Below, piece by piece: positions 14,341 to 20,823 of a DNA stretch of 20,823 bases. The notes beneath the pieces are model-generated. The model saw nothing but the letters and a program-made list of their open reading frames with translations, did not search any database and had not been told where the DNA came from. Positions within the stretch are counted from its first letter, which is position 1, and each line of letters starts with the position of its first letter. This DNA comes from an uncultured Flavobacterium sp. (GTDB lineage Bacteria; Bacteroidota; Bacteroidia; Flavobacteriales; Flavobacteriaceae), in contig NZ_CAMLIX010000066.1 in NCBI RefSeq assembly GCF_946479975.1, positions 1 to 20,823 of the forward strand, in the 5' to 3' direction. Made by a program: the position numbers and the translations under genes.

Positions 14341-15042
14341 ATGACCATACAAGAAATCGAGAAAAAATACGGGTTTAATTATCCTCTTTTGTACAAGCAA
14401 TTAGACGCCAACGGCATGCTGGATGTCGGAGAATATGGTCCAAATTGGTATACAGAAGTTTATCCTACTCTAAAAGATAATCCGCCTTTGCTTTTGCATT
14501 CGTATGATTTTGAATCACTTAATTTGAAATCTGTTGCAGAAGAAATCGAAGAACTTCAAGATCCCGAAGATTATCGTAATATAAATCCAGAATTTAAATT
14601 TATTCCCTTTGCGAAAAGTGGTGGCGGTGATCATTATTGTTTTTTCTTAAACGAAGAAAATAATGGCGATGTGCCAATCGTTTTTGTGTGGCATGACATG
14701 AATGAAGTCAATTATCTGGCAAAAAATCTTCAGGATTTTATCTTCAAAGTTTTATTGATCGACATGTCTAAACAAGATATTTATAACGAATTGAGCGATG
14801 AAGAATTCAGGGAAGAAATCGAAGCCGTTTTCAAGTCACACAAAAAATATTTAACCGATCAGCAGAATTCGATTTTAGAAGAAATTCTAAAACGTGATAT
14901 TGTCGATTATGAAATACATGTGTCGCCAAAAATCGTAGAATCGGCGAGAGGATTATTGACCGATTCTGAATTGGAAACGATTGTTAATGAAGTTATTCCT
15001 TTCGATAAAATGAATCAGAGTTTTAAATATTCTAACGAGTAG
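14341..15042 (+). CDS. SMI1/KNR4 (SUKH)-family protein, second of a tandem pair
   Basis: A 233-residue paralogue of the gene upstream, with the same layout: SUKH-type N-terminal domain (IQEIEKKYGFNYPLLYKQL), the core FKFIPFAKSGGGDHYCFF, the acidic hinge (NELSDEEFREE) and the same C-terminal extension ending IPFDKMNQSFKY. From about residue 85 to 135 the two proteins differ at one position, while the rest is roughly 60-65% identical. Base differences in the core are almost all at third codon positions, so the match reflects selection rather than recent copying. An immunity role is inferred from the superfamily. The next gene begins 23 bases downstream, probably in the same transcript. Confidence 0.75.
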   Translation: MTIQEIEKKYGFNYPLLYKQLDANGMLDVGEYGPNWYTEVYPTLKDNPPLLLHSYDFESLNLKSVAEEIEELQDPEDYRNINPEFKFIPFAKSGGGDHYCFFLNEENNGDVPIVFVWHDMNEVNYLAKNLQDFIFKVLLIDMSKQDIYNELSDEEFREEIEAVFKSHKKYLTDQQNSILEEILKRDIVDYEIHVSPKIVESARGLLTDSELETIVNEVIPFDKMNQSFKYSNE

Positions 15043-15065
15043 TTTTTTACCACTAAATATTTTCT

Positions 15066-16151
15066 ATGAACTTTTTCTCCAATTTATTCGGACGAAACCA
15101 CGACCCGAAATCACTACTTTCTTTTGACATTATTGATCCAATTTATTCGTATTTATATAATGAACAGTCGAGTCTTGAATTTAAAATGAAAGGAATTCAG
15201 GAAGAAGTTTCTGTAAATCTGTTTTACTTTCCTGGATCATTGGATCATGAAGAAGGAATAGCTGAAATTAAAAAAGCAGGTTTCAACACTTCTTACGAAG
15301 TTTTAAATGAACTTTATAAAAAGCTCAATATTGGCGTTATTTCTGAAGAAGCTATGCAAGAAGGTTTAGAATATGATTTTATACATATTCAATTTTATTC
15401 GGAGCCAACGGCAGAGGAAAAAAAGTTTTTTAGACGTTCGATTAAAAATTTCGTCATCTTTTTTTGCTGTACAAATAGTTTAGAAATAAACGATTTTAGA
15501 ATGCTTTATTCCGGAAGACATTTTTTTGATTATACCAAAGGATTGTTGGAAAGTGAAGTAATAGATATTAATAATCCGAAGAATGAAAGTGAGGCAGTGG
15601 GAATTAAAGATTTAAAATTGGTTGTACAGGGAATCTGTCAGCGCTTAAATATTGAAATTCCAGAAAGTATAGAATTGCCTTCAAGTGAAAATTTAGTAGA
15701 ATTTGAAAAAGTGACAACTAAAACTTTTGAAGAATTTATAACTTTGGTTTCAAGAGGAAATGTCGAAGAAAAAGAACTCAAAAAGCAATCCAAGAAACTT
15801 TTAAAAAACTTTAAAAAACCGGCAGAAGATTACCATGATGTTATTGAAGGACATTATGAGTGTTTTGAAATTATTGATGCTTGGAACAGTGACTGGAAAT
15901 TTGATCCGGAAGACGCAGAATATTTTATTTCTGAAATGATTGGAGAAGACTTAAATTTCGAATATCCTGAAGAAACATACAGCCATGATTTGTTTCCATA
16001 TATCCATTCGGCTCTGGCGAAACGTGGATTAGAATTAATGAGTTACAATACAAATGGTGATAATTATTTGTTTTTTGTCGCTAATAAAGAAGATGTTTCG
16101 AGAATTTTAGAATTATCTAAACTGACAAAAATTGAAGTAGATCAATTGTGA
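15066..16151 (+). CDS. Unrecognised two-part acidic protein in the SUKH locus (C-terminus possibly DUF6630-like)
   Basis: A 361-residue soluble, acidic protein without signal peptide or membrane segment. The N-terminal part (1-190) mixes strands and helices (VSVNLFYFPG, YDFIHIQFYSEP, VIFFCCTN) and is not recognised. A charged, Lys-rich helical linker (about 233-258, EEKELKKQSKKLLKNFKK) leads to a compact C-terminal domain of about 100 residues (YECFEIIDAWNSDWKFDPED ... RGLELMSYNTNGDNYLFFV). From memory this end resembles DUF6630-type domains seen near SUKH proteins, but this is uncertain. It follows the second SUKH-type gene by 23 bases, and a 14-bp inverted repeat follows its stop. It may be another immunity-type protein; no catalytic motif is evident. 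Confidence 0.6.
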   Translation: MNFFSNLFGRNHDPKSLLSFDIIDPIYSYLYNEQSSLEFKMKGIQEEVSVNLFYFPGSLDHEEGIAEIKKAGFNTSYEVLNELYKKLNIGVISEEAMQEGLEYDFIHIQFYSEPTAEEKKFFRRSIKNFVIFFCCTNSLEINDFRMLYSGRHFFDYTKGLLESEVIDINNPKNESEAVGIKDLKLVVQGICQRLNIEIPESIELPSSENLVEFEKVTTKTFEEFITLVSRGNVEEKELKKQSKKLLKNFKKPAEDYHDVIEGHYECFEIIDAWNSDWKFDPEDAEYFISEMIGEDLNFEYPEETYSHDLFPYIHSALAKRGLELMSYNTNGDNYLFFVANKEDVSRILELSKLTKIEVDQL

Positions 16152-16159
16152 TATTTTTT

Positions 16160-16239
16160 GCCACGAATTACACTATTTCCGCTAATTTTTTCTCTGTGTA
16201 TTAAAAATTTAATTCGTGAAAATTTGTGTAATTCGTGGC
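16160..16239. repeat. Inverted repeat GCCACGAATTACAC / GTGTAATTCGTGGC between convergent genes
   Basis: Perfect 14-base arms at 16160-16173 and 16226-16239 flank a 52-base AT-rich middle that contains a partial extra copy of the right arm (TTAATTCGTGAA near 16209). T-runs lie outside the left arm and A-runs outside the right arm. It fills most of the 96-base gap between two convergent stop codons and could end transcription from both sides. Confidence 0.75.
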
Positions 16240-16247
16240 TAAAACAA

Positions 16248-17207
16248 TCAAGGAATCAAAATAATCTTCCCCGTACTTTTTCGGCTTTCTAAAAAGTCAT
16301 GAGCAAGTTTTCCTTCTGATAATTTAAAAGATGTTGGATCAGAAATTTTGATTTTTGCCTCAGTAATCCAATCAAATAATTGCGTTGCTCTTTTTATTCT
16401 TTCTTCTTTAGAATTTAAATAACTCCATAAATCTCCTCCAGTTAAGGTTTTAGACGTATCCATTAACATTCTTGGATCTACTGGTGCTGGATCTCCGCCT
16501 GCCATTCCAAAGAAAACTACTTGTCCGCATTCTTTGGTAACTTCAAAACTTTCTGCTAAAGTGCTTCCAATACTGTCATAGACAACATCAACTCCTTTTG
16601 GAAGAACTTTGAAGATTTGAGATTTCCAATCTTCATTATAAAGAAAAACATGATCTGCACCTTGTTCTAAAGCTGTTTTTGCTTTTTCTGGAGATGAGGT
16701 TAAACCAATAACATTTGCTCCTAAAAGTTTGCTGATCTGTGTCAGAATTTGTCCAACTCCGCCAGCAACGGCATGAATTAAAACTGTTTCGCCTTTTTGA
16801 GTTTTATGACTGTCGCTTGCTAAATAATGCGCTGTTAAACCTTGCAGTAAAACCGAAGCTGCGGTTTCAAATGAAATACTTTCAGGAAGTGGCAAAACAT
16901 GATTTATATTGACAGCAACCAATGCTGCATTTGCAAAAGGAACATCGGCGAAAGCCACACGATCTCCAACTTTATATTCTGGATTATTGTTGGCGTCAAT
17001 TACAATTCCAGCTCCTTCGTAACCTGCAATAAAGGGCGGATTTCCTTTTAAATGATAATTTCCTTTTCGTCTGTAAACATCGGCAAAATTTAATCCGATG
17101 GCTTTCATTTCGACTAAAATCTCGTCGTTTTTCAATTGAGGATTAGGAACTTCTATATATTCTAAAACATCTGAATTTCCGAAAGTAGAGAAAGTAAGTG
17201 CTTTCAT
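16248..17207 (-). CDS. NAD(P)H:quinone oxidoreductase-like protein (zinc-free MDR family)
   Basis: A 319-residue medium-chain dehydrogenase/reductase of the quinone oxidoreductase (Qor, zeta-crystallin-like) group. The catalytic GroES-like domain opens with MKALTFSTFGNSDVLEYIEV and contains GLNFADVYRRKGNY (38-51) and PFIAGYEGAG (58-67). The nucleotide-binding domain has GLTAHYL (123-129) and AVAGGVGQ (146-153), the modified glycine motif of the Qor group. Zinc-ligand cysteines of true alcohol dehydrogenases are absent, so a one- or two-electron NADPH-dependent reduction of quinones or enones is likely. The actual substrate is unknown. It lies 216 bases downstream of the aminopeptidase gene; the gap contains a large inverted repeat and, just before this start, a near -7 box (TACTTTGC on the minus strand, 17227-17234). 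Confidence 0.9.
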   Translation of the reverse strand: MKALTFSTFGNSDVLEYIEVPNPQLKNDEILVEMKAIGLNFADVYRRKGNYHLKGNPPFIAGYEGAGIVIDANNNPEYKVGDRVAFADVPFANAALVAVNINHVLPLPESISFETAASVLLQGLTAHYLASDSHKTQKGETVLIHAVAGGVGQILTQISKLLGANVIGLTSSPEKAKTALEQGADHVFLYNEDWKSQIFKVLPKGVDVVYDSIGSTLAESFEVTKECGQVVFFGMAGGDPAPVDPRMLMDTSKTLTGGDLWSYLNSKEERIKRATQLFDWITEAKIKISDPTSFKLSEGKLAHDFLESRKSTGKIILIP

Positions 17208-17274
17208 TTTTAATTAATTTAAGAATGCAAAGTACGGGAAAATCAGTAGCTGTTATACTCTAAATTTTTGTTTT

Positions 17275-17406
17275 AACACATAGAAACATAGTTTTTATAA
17301 ATCTTAAAAGGCGTTTCACTTGTGTCAATTCACATAGCTATGTGTGGAAGCTGGCTTCTTCTCTTATCTTTTTTTGTAGAATTGAAAATCTATGTTTCTA
17401 TGTGTT
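17275..17406. repeat. Long inverted repeat with an internal 14-bp palindrome
   Basis: AACACATAGAAACATAG (17275-17291) is exactly inverted at 17390-17406 (17 of 17), and four further T/A pairs extend it inwards after one mismatch. Between the arms lies the perfect palindrome CACATAGCTATGTG (17331-17344), which repeats the CACATAG word of the arms, and a small GAAGC/GCTTC hairpin (17347-17358). The element fills most of the gap between two same-strand genes and ends 17 bases from the aminopeptidase stop. Confidence 0.75.
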
Positions 17407-17423
17407 GAAATATATTTTCGAAA

Positions 17424-18833
17424 CTATATTTTAGGGAATTTCATCTCATTAAAAGTACTTTTTTGTTTCGCCAAAGCTTCAATTTCCTGCCATTTTCTAG
17501 GAGATTCTGCTGACAGGTTTTCATAAGAACCTTTTGTAATTAAAATATCATCTTCGATACGAACACCAATGTTCCACCATTTTTTATCGCATTTACTGTT
17601 TGCAGGAATATAGATTCCTGGCTCAACCGTAAAAATCATATTTTCTTTTAAAGTTCCCATATAGTTTCCTTTGTCGTGAACGTCTAAGCCAAGAAAGTGA
17701 GAACAACTATGCGGATAATAAATTCTCATATCTTTAGGATCTGTAATAATTCTCAATTTGATCAAACCCGCTGTAATAACTTCTCTCGCCTTTTTATTTA
17801 AATCCTGAAACGCAGTTCCTTCTTTGCAGATTTTAAAAACTTCTTCCTGAGCTTCATAAACCAATTCATAAATTGCTTTCTGTTCGGGACTGAATTTTCC
17901 GTTTGCTGGAATTGTTCTGGTCACGTCGGCAGAATAACCGTGATATTCAGAGCCGACATCCATCAATAATAATTGATTGTCAATTTTTGTCGAATTGTTT
18001 TCTCCATAATGTAAAATACATCCGTTTGCACCCGCGCCAACAATTGGCGGATAACCTTCGCCTTCTGCACCATAATGTTTGTGAACGTAGGCGTGAATTC
18101 CGTCTGCTTCATTTTCGCTCATATCAGGTCCAACAGCTTTCATTACTTCATTGTGGGCAATGCAGGAAAGTTTGACTGTTTTACGCATTAAATCTAATTC
18201 TTCATCGGTTTTTATTTCTCTTAAAGAACTCGTGATTTTGTCAAAAAGTTGATTAGCAGTTTCGTTTTCTGTAGTAATTGAAGCTTTAGATTTTAAGCTT
18301 TCAATTAAACCCGCCAAGTCAAAGCCACTTTTATTATTGCGAATATCTGTTGGAATTTTGTCATAAATAATCTGACTGAATTTTTTAAAGTCGATGGCAA
18401 AAGCATTAAAATCTTTTCCGTTGTAAACCGTTGTAAAACCCAATTTAAATTTTGCTCCTTCAACGCCTAAACGTCTTCCTGTCCAAGTTTCCTGAGAAGC
18501 ATTTCTTTCTCGCACAAAAAGGATTTCATTGTAAGTATCACTGCCCGTTGTTTGCTCTTCTTTAAATAGAAATAGAACAGCATCAGGTTCTTTGTAACCC
18601 GTCAAATAATACATGTCAGGATTTTGATGGTAATTGTAATTGATATCTTTAGAAAATACTCTTTCGGGATAAGAAAAAACTACGGCGACAGAATTGGCCG
18701 GCATTAAGTTTCTAAAAGCTTCGCGTCTTCCTTGATGGAATTCTTTTGACAGATAATCTGTTGGAAGATTTTCTTGCGATTGAATTGTTGAAAAGGCAAA
18801 TACAAAGACAAACAATAATAGAAATTGTTTCAT
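17424..18833 (-). CDS. Secreted aminopeptidase P-like (Xaa-Pro) metallopeptidase
   Basis: A 469-residue M24-family peptidase that removes the N-terminal residue before proline. Residues 1-20 are a signal peptide (ending TIQSQ), so it acts in the periplasm or outside. An AMP_N domain (about 27-160, with YYLTGYKEPDAVL) precedes the pita-bread catalytic domain (about 215-440). All five metal ligands are visible: Asp292 (LMDVGSEY), Asp303 (SADVTRT), His379 (HSCSHFLG), Glu404 (TVEPGIY) and Glu427 (RIEDD), with His275 in ILHYGENN. Length matches E. coli PepP plus the signal peptide. No T9SS C-terminal domain is present. A near -7 box (TAATTTGC on the minus strand, 18877-18884) lies upstream. Confidence 0.93.
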   Translation of the reverse strand: MKQFLLLFVFVFAFSTIQSQENLPTDYLSKEFHQGRREAFRNLMPANSVAVVFSYPERVFSKDINYNYHQNPDMYYLTGYKEPDAVLFLFKEEQTTGSDTYNEILFVRERNASQETWTGRRLGVEGAKFKLGFTTVYNGKDFNAFAIDFKKFSQIIYDKIPTDIRNNKSGFDLAGLIESLKSKASITTENETANQLFDKITSSLREIKTDEELDLMRKTVKLSCIAHNEVMKAVGPDMSENEADGIHAYVHKHYGAEGEGYPPIVGAGANGCILHYGENNSTKIDNQLLLMDVGSEYHGYSADVTRTIPANGKFSPEQKAIYELVYEAQEEVFKICKEGTAFQDLNKKAREVITAGLIKLRIITDPKDMRIYYPHSCSHFLGLDVHDKGNYMGTLKENMIFTVEPGIYIPANSKCDKKWWNIGVRIEDDILITKGSYENLSAESPRKWQEIEALAKQKSTFNEMKFPKI

Positions 18834-18975
18834 TTTTCTTGGTTTTTTGTTGATGATTTTTGGTTTTTTGATTGATGCAAATTACAAAAAATTAAAAGAT
18901 ATCTTTCTAATTTAGAATCTCAATAGTATTGATTGAAATAAAAATAATATAACATCGAGATTACAGCGTATAATT

Positions 18976-18983
18976 TATTTTTG
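18976..18983 (+). promoter_or_regulatory. Candidate -7 box (TATTTTTG) upstream of the META-domain gene
   Basis: TATTTTTG matches TAnnTTTG 89 bases before the ATG at 19073, which implies a leader of about 80 bases. A nearer AT-rich run (TATAATTTTA, 19044-19053) is an alternative. The 239-base divergent gap (18834-19072) otherwise shows only AT-rich DNA. Confidence 0.3.
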
Positions 18984-19072
18984 TAATTTAAATTTTAAAT
19001 TGCAGTTCAATCAGGCATAAATATTGAGAAGACAATATTTATAGTATAATTTTAATCTTAAAAATACATTTT

Positions 19073-19507
19073 ATGAAAAAATACACACTCGCAGTAGTTT
19101 CAGTTTTAACCTTATTACTGACTTCATGTATGGCAACAAAAGACAAAAATGCAGGAAACTTATATGATACAACTTGGGAATTAGAATACATTTCTGGACC
19201 AAGAATTGCTTTTGAAGGTTTATATCCGAATAAAAAACCACAGATAACTTTCGATCGAAAAGAAACTAAAGTTTACGGAAATAGTGGTTGCAACGGTTAC
19301 AGCGCTCCTTATACTTTAAACGGAAAATCATTGACTTTTGGAGAACCTGGACCAGCAACAATGATGTTTTGCGAGGGTGGAGGAGAACAGCAATTTTTAC
19401 AGCAGATGAAAAAAATTACAAGTTACACAATTGATATTGATGGAAAGCTGATTTTAAATGAAGGCGATGTAGCAATGATGCGATTTAAAAAAGTAGCGAA
19501 ACAATAA
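19073..19507 (+). CDS. META-domain lipoprotein (HslJ-like)
   Basis: A 144-residue lipoprotein. The signal peptide ends with lipobox LLTSC, giving lipidated Cys19 after cleavage. The mature part is a META domain: TWELEYISGPR (about 34-44), ITFDRKETKVYGNSGCNGYSAPY (Cys in SGCN), GPATMMFCEGG, and a closing strand VAMMRFKKV. META domains are found in HslJ, linked to heat and novobiocin resistance in E. coli, but the biochemical role is unknown. The two cysteines (SGCN, FCEGG) could form a disulfide. The gene is monocistronic, followed by a palindromic repeat and a strong bidirectional terminator. Confidence 0.88.
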   Translation: MKKYTLAVVSVLTLLLTSCMATKDKNAGNLYDTTWELEYISGPRIAFEGLYPNKKPQITFDRKETKVYGNSGCNGYSAPYTLNGKSLTFGEPGPATMMFCEGGGEQQFLQQMKKITSYTIDIDGKLILNEGDVAMMRFKKVAKQ

Positions 19508-19520
19508 ATTTAGGTTGTTC

Positions 19521-19553
19521 AACTTTGTCAAAGTTTTAAACTTTGACAAAGTT
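19521..19553. repeat. 33-base perfect palindrome, copy 1 (CTTTGTCAAAG family)
   Basis: Arms 19521-19536 and 19538-19553 are exact inverted copies around a single T. Each arm contains a smaller palindrome (CTTTGTCAAAG / CTTTGACAAAG). A second copy lies at 20612-20644. It starts 14 bases after the META gene stop. Confidence 0.85.
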
Positions 19554-19565
19554 TCAGCTAATAAT

Positions 19566-19605
19566 AAAAGGGGAAATGAACATTCATTTCCCCTTTTACT
19601 TTTTT
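19566..19605. terminator. Bidirectional intrinsic terminator between convergent genes
   Basis: A perfect 15-bp inverted repeat, AAAAGGGGAAATGAA (19566-19580) and TTCATTTCCCCTTTT (19583-19597), with a minimal loop, is followed by ACTTTTTT on the plus strand. On the minus strand the stem is also followed by a T-rich tail (TTTTATTATT). It lies between the META gene and the opposing 100-aa gene and suits both. Confidence 0.9.
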
Positions 19606-19615
19606 ATAACTATTG

Positions 19616-19918
19616 CTATTTTGAATTGTCTTCGCATAAATCAGATTCGTGTCTGATTCCTTTCGAATCAATACGACAAAACCATTTTACATGTTTCCAA
19701 TTGTTACCATTATTTAAAATTGCATGTCCGCTGGCAATCAAATTGTCAATTTGATCCGTTTCTGGATCAACGTCGTCTGTATAGATCTCGATATTTTTTC
19801 CTTCATAAAAAGTAATAACATTACCTTCAGAATCGACTTTGGTGTCGTTTTGAGATAACATTACAATGTCATGATCAATCATTTCATTAAAATCAACATA
19901 AATTCTAGCTTTATCCAT
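19616..19918 (-). CDS. Small hypothetical protein (100 aa)
   Basis: I do not recognise a family. The protein is acidic and soluble (many Asp/Glu, for example DDVDPETDQIDNLIASG), with a strand-rich N-terminus (ARIYVDFNEM, DIVMLSQND) and a C-terminal WKHVKWFCRIDSKGIRHESDLC. No signal peptide or membrane segment is seen. A perfect -7 box (TACATTTG on the minus strand, 19935-19942) lies 17 bases before the start codon, giving a very short leader. A strong terminator follows the stop. Own promoter, terminator and a clean start all support a real single gene. It lies downstream of msrA on the same strand, but nothing indicates shared function. Confidence 0.75.
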   Translation of the reverse strand: MDKARIYVDFNEMIDHDIVMLSQNDTKVDSEGNVITFYEGKNIEIYTDDVDPETDQIDNLIASGHAILNNGNNWKHVKWFCRIDSKGIRHESDLCEDNSK

Positions 19919-19934
19919 GACTGTTTTTATTCAA

Positions 19935-19942
19935 CAAATGTA
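19935..19942 (-). promoter_or_regulatory. -7 promoter box (TACATTTG on the minus strand) for the 100-aa gene
   Basis: It matches TAnnTTTG and lies 17 bases upstream of the start codon at 19918, so the leader would be only about 10 bases. It sits in the 48-base gap after msrA. Confidence 0.5.
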
Positions 19943-19966
19943 GGAAAGTTAATTCTTATGGAAAGC

Positions 19967-20575
19967 TTATTTCTTTTTCAATTTGTCTTTAAAAACCTTT
20001 TCGAACTTTTCCAATTTAGGCTGAATCACCATTTTACAATAAGGTTGATTTTTATTGTTTGAATAATAATTTTGATGATAATCTTCGGCTTTGTAAAAAG
20101 CTTTAAAAGGTTCTACTTTAGTCACAATTGGATTTGGGTAAACTTTTGCTTTGTTCAATTCTGCAATAATACTTTCGGCAGCTTTTTTCTGTTCTGCATT
20201 TTTATAGAAAATAATAGAGCGGTACTGCGTTCCAACATCCGCACCCTGACGGTTTAAAGTTGTGGGATCGTGAACGGTAAAAAAGACCTTGAAAATTTCA
20301 TTAATATCCGTCACATTTTTATCATACGTAATTTGAACAACTTCTGCGTGTCCTGTTTGTCCAGTGCAAACTTCTTCGTAAGTTGGATTGGCAGTTTTTC
20401 CTCCAGAAAATCCTGAAACAACCGATTTTACGCCATCCAAGTTTTCATAAACTGCTTCAACGCACCAGTAACATCCGCCGCCAAGCGTAATTGTTTCTAG
20501 ATTTGAGGCCTTTTTGGTTTGTGAAATTCCCTTTAGCGAAAGCGCAAGAAAACATATTAAAAGTATATTTTTCAT
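19967..20575 (-). CDS. msrA: Periplasmic peptide-methionine (S)-S-oxide reductase
   Basis: A 202-residue enzyme that reduces the S form of methionine sulfoxide in proteins. Residues 1-19 are a signal peptide (ending KGISQ), so it works in the periplasm. The catalytic motif GGGCYWCVEAVYENLDGV begins at 32 with catalytic-type Cys35, and Cys38 is close by. Further family blocks are SGFSGG, GQTGHAEVVQITYD, FFTVHDPTTLNRQGADVGTQYRS and EDYHQNYY. A second resolving Cys is at the C-terminal PYCKM. The msrB gene lies directly upstream on the same strand, separated by a 93-base gap with a 33-base palindrome; together they would repair both sulfoxide stereoisomers. Confidence 0.95.
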   Translation of the reverse strand: MKNILLICFLALSLKGISQTKKASNLETITLGGGCYWCVEAVYENLDGVKSVVSGFSGGKTANPTYEEVCTGQTGHAEVVQITYDKNVTDINEIFKVFFTVHDPTTLNRQGADVGTQYRSIIFYKNAEQKKAAESIIAELNKAKVYPNPIVTKVEPFKAFYKAEDYHQNYYSNNKNQPYCKMVIQPKLEKFEKVFKDKLKKK

Positions 20576-20611
20576 AATGATATTTATTTTAATGAAGACT
20601 AAAATTCACGA

Positions 20612-20644
20612 AGCTTTGTCAAAGTTTAAAACTTTGACAAAGCT
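20612..20644. repeat. 33-base perfect palindrome, copy 2 (CTTTGTCAAAG family), in the msrB-msrA gap
   Basis: Arms 20612-20627 and 20629-20644 are exact inverted copies around a single A. Compared with the copy at 19521-19553 it differs at the second and the second-to-last base (A/T becomes G/C), which keeps the stem paired, and in the central base. It lies 24 bases downstream of the msrB stop and could end or process the msrB transcript before msrA. Confidence 0.85.
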
Positions 20645-20668
20645 GTGCAGTACGTTTTTAGTGCGAGA

Positions 20669-20823
20669 TTATTTAGAATCTGGAATAAAATCAAGAGCGA
20701 TCGAGTTCATGCAGTAGCGTTTTCCGGTTGGCTCTGGGCCATCGTCAAAAATATGACCTAAATGTCCGCCACAACGGCCGCAAAGCGTTTCTGTTCTTTC
20801 CATTCCAATTGAGTTGTCTTCCT
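20669..20823 (-). CDS. msrB: Peptide-methionine (R)-S-oxide reductase, C-terminal part (cut by the window edge)
   Basis: The frame runs in from the right edge and ends at TAA (20669-20671), giving 50 codons. It reads [22 protein letters not shown] then [18 protein letters not shown]. This is the MsrB C-terminus: the CxxC (CGRC) forms half of the structural zinc site, and the Cys of RYCMNS is the catalytic residue. The N-terminal half with the other CxxC is outside the window, so signal peptide and location cannot be judged. It lies upstream of msrA on the same strand, the usual pairing for methionine sulfoxide repair. Confidence 0.92.
   Translation of the reverse strand, partial: EDNSIGMERTETLCGRCGGHLGHIFDDGPEPTGKRYCMNSIALDFIPDSK

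Noticed and set aside
16248..17207. Zinc-dependent alcohol dehydrogenase
   Set aside because: The fold is MDR, but the catalytic and structural zinc cysteines are absent; the quinone oxidoreductase group fits better.

Overview
The window looks like the chromosome of a Bacteroidota bacterium, most likely a Flavobacterium. The DNA is AT-rich, and several genes are preceded by the Bacteroidota -7 box TAnnTTTG instead of a sigma70 -10 box. Shine-Dalgarno sequences are essentially absent. The gene content also fits: a PorV/PorQ-family outer-membrane protein, a Lnb/DUF4105 protein, and a run of kdsD, tatC, an AhpD-like gene and lptB divergent from recQ. This is inferred from sequence character and family recognition, not from a database match.

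Layout. 1-1632: the tail of a membrane protein (possibly an O-antigen polymerase or ligase), then a polyprenyl-phosphate sugar-1-phosphate transferase that starts surface polysaccharide assembly. 1633-3871 (minus): an outer-membrane PorV/PorQ-like protein and a Lnb/DUF4105 protein. 4064-5644 (plus): pssA and an anchored GH25 lysozyme-like protein. 5819-8823 (minus): kdsD, tatC, a carboxymuconolactone decarboxylase/AhpD-like gene and lptB, a tightly packed envelope operon (Kdo synthesis, Tat export, LPS transport). 8910-11105 (plus): recQ, divergent from kdsD. 11255-11494: a small conserved-looking protein. 11792-13351: an FAD-dependent dehydrogenase. 13427-16151: two tandem SMI1/KNR4 (SUKH)-type paralogues plus an unrecognised two-part protein. 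From 16248 to the end: a quinone oxidoreductase, a secreted aminopeptidase P-like peptidase, a META-domain lipoprotein, a small unknown protein, msrA and the 3' end of msrB (a methionine sulfoxide repair pair).

Most genes are ordinary housekeeping or envelope functions. The unusual content lies in two places. First, nearly every gap behind a stop codon is filled by a palindromic repeat, and the repeats belong to several distinct sequence families. Several of them run exactly from one stop codon to the next, one is a three-unit tandem array with correlated variation, and another occurs twice with a compensatory base-pair change. Second, the SUKH tandem has an almost invariant core of about 50 residues and has no recognisable toxin beside it. 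It looks like an orphan immunity locus and is the best candidate here for an undescribed system, but the sequence alone does not prove that.

Two genes appear to use TTG starts (the PorV/PorQ-like gene and kdsD). The kdsD/recQ promoters overlap back to back. No tRNA, rRNA, CRISPR array, insertion sequence or phage gene was recognised, and no gene-free stretch exceeds 300 bases.
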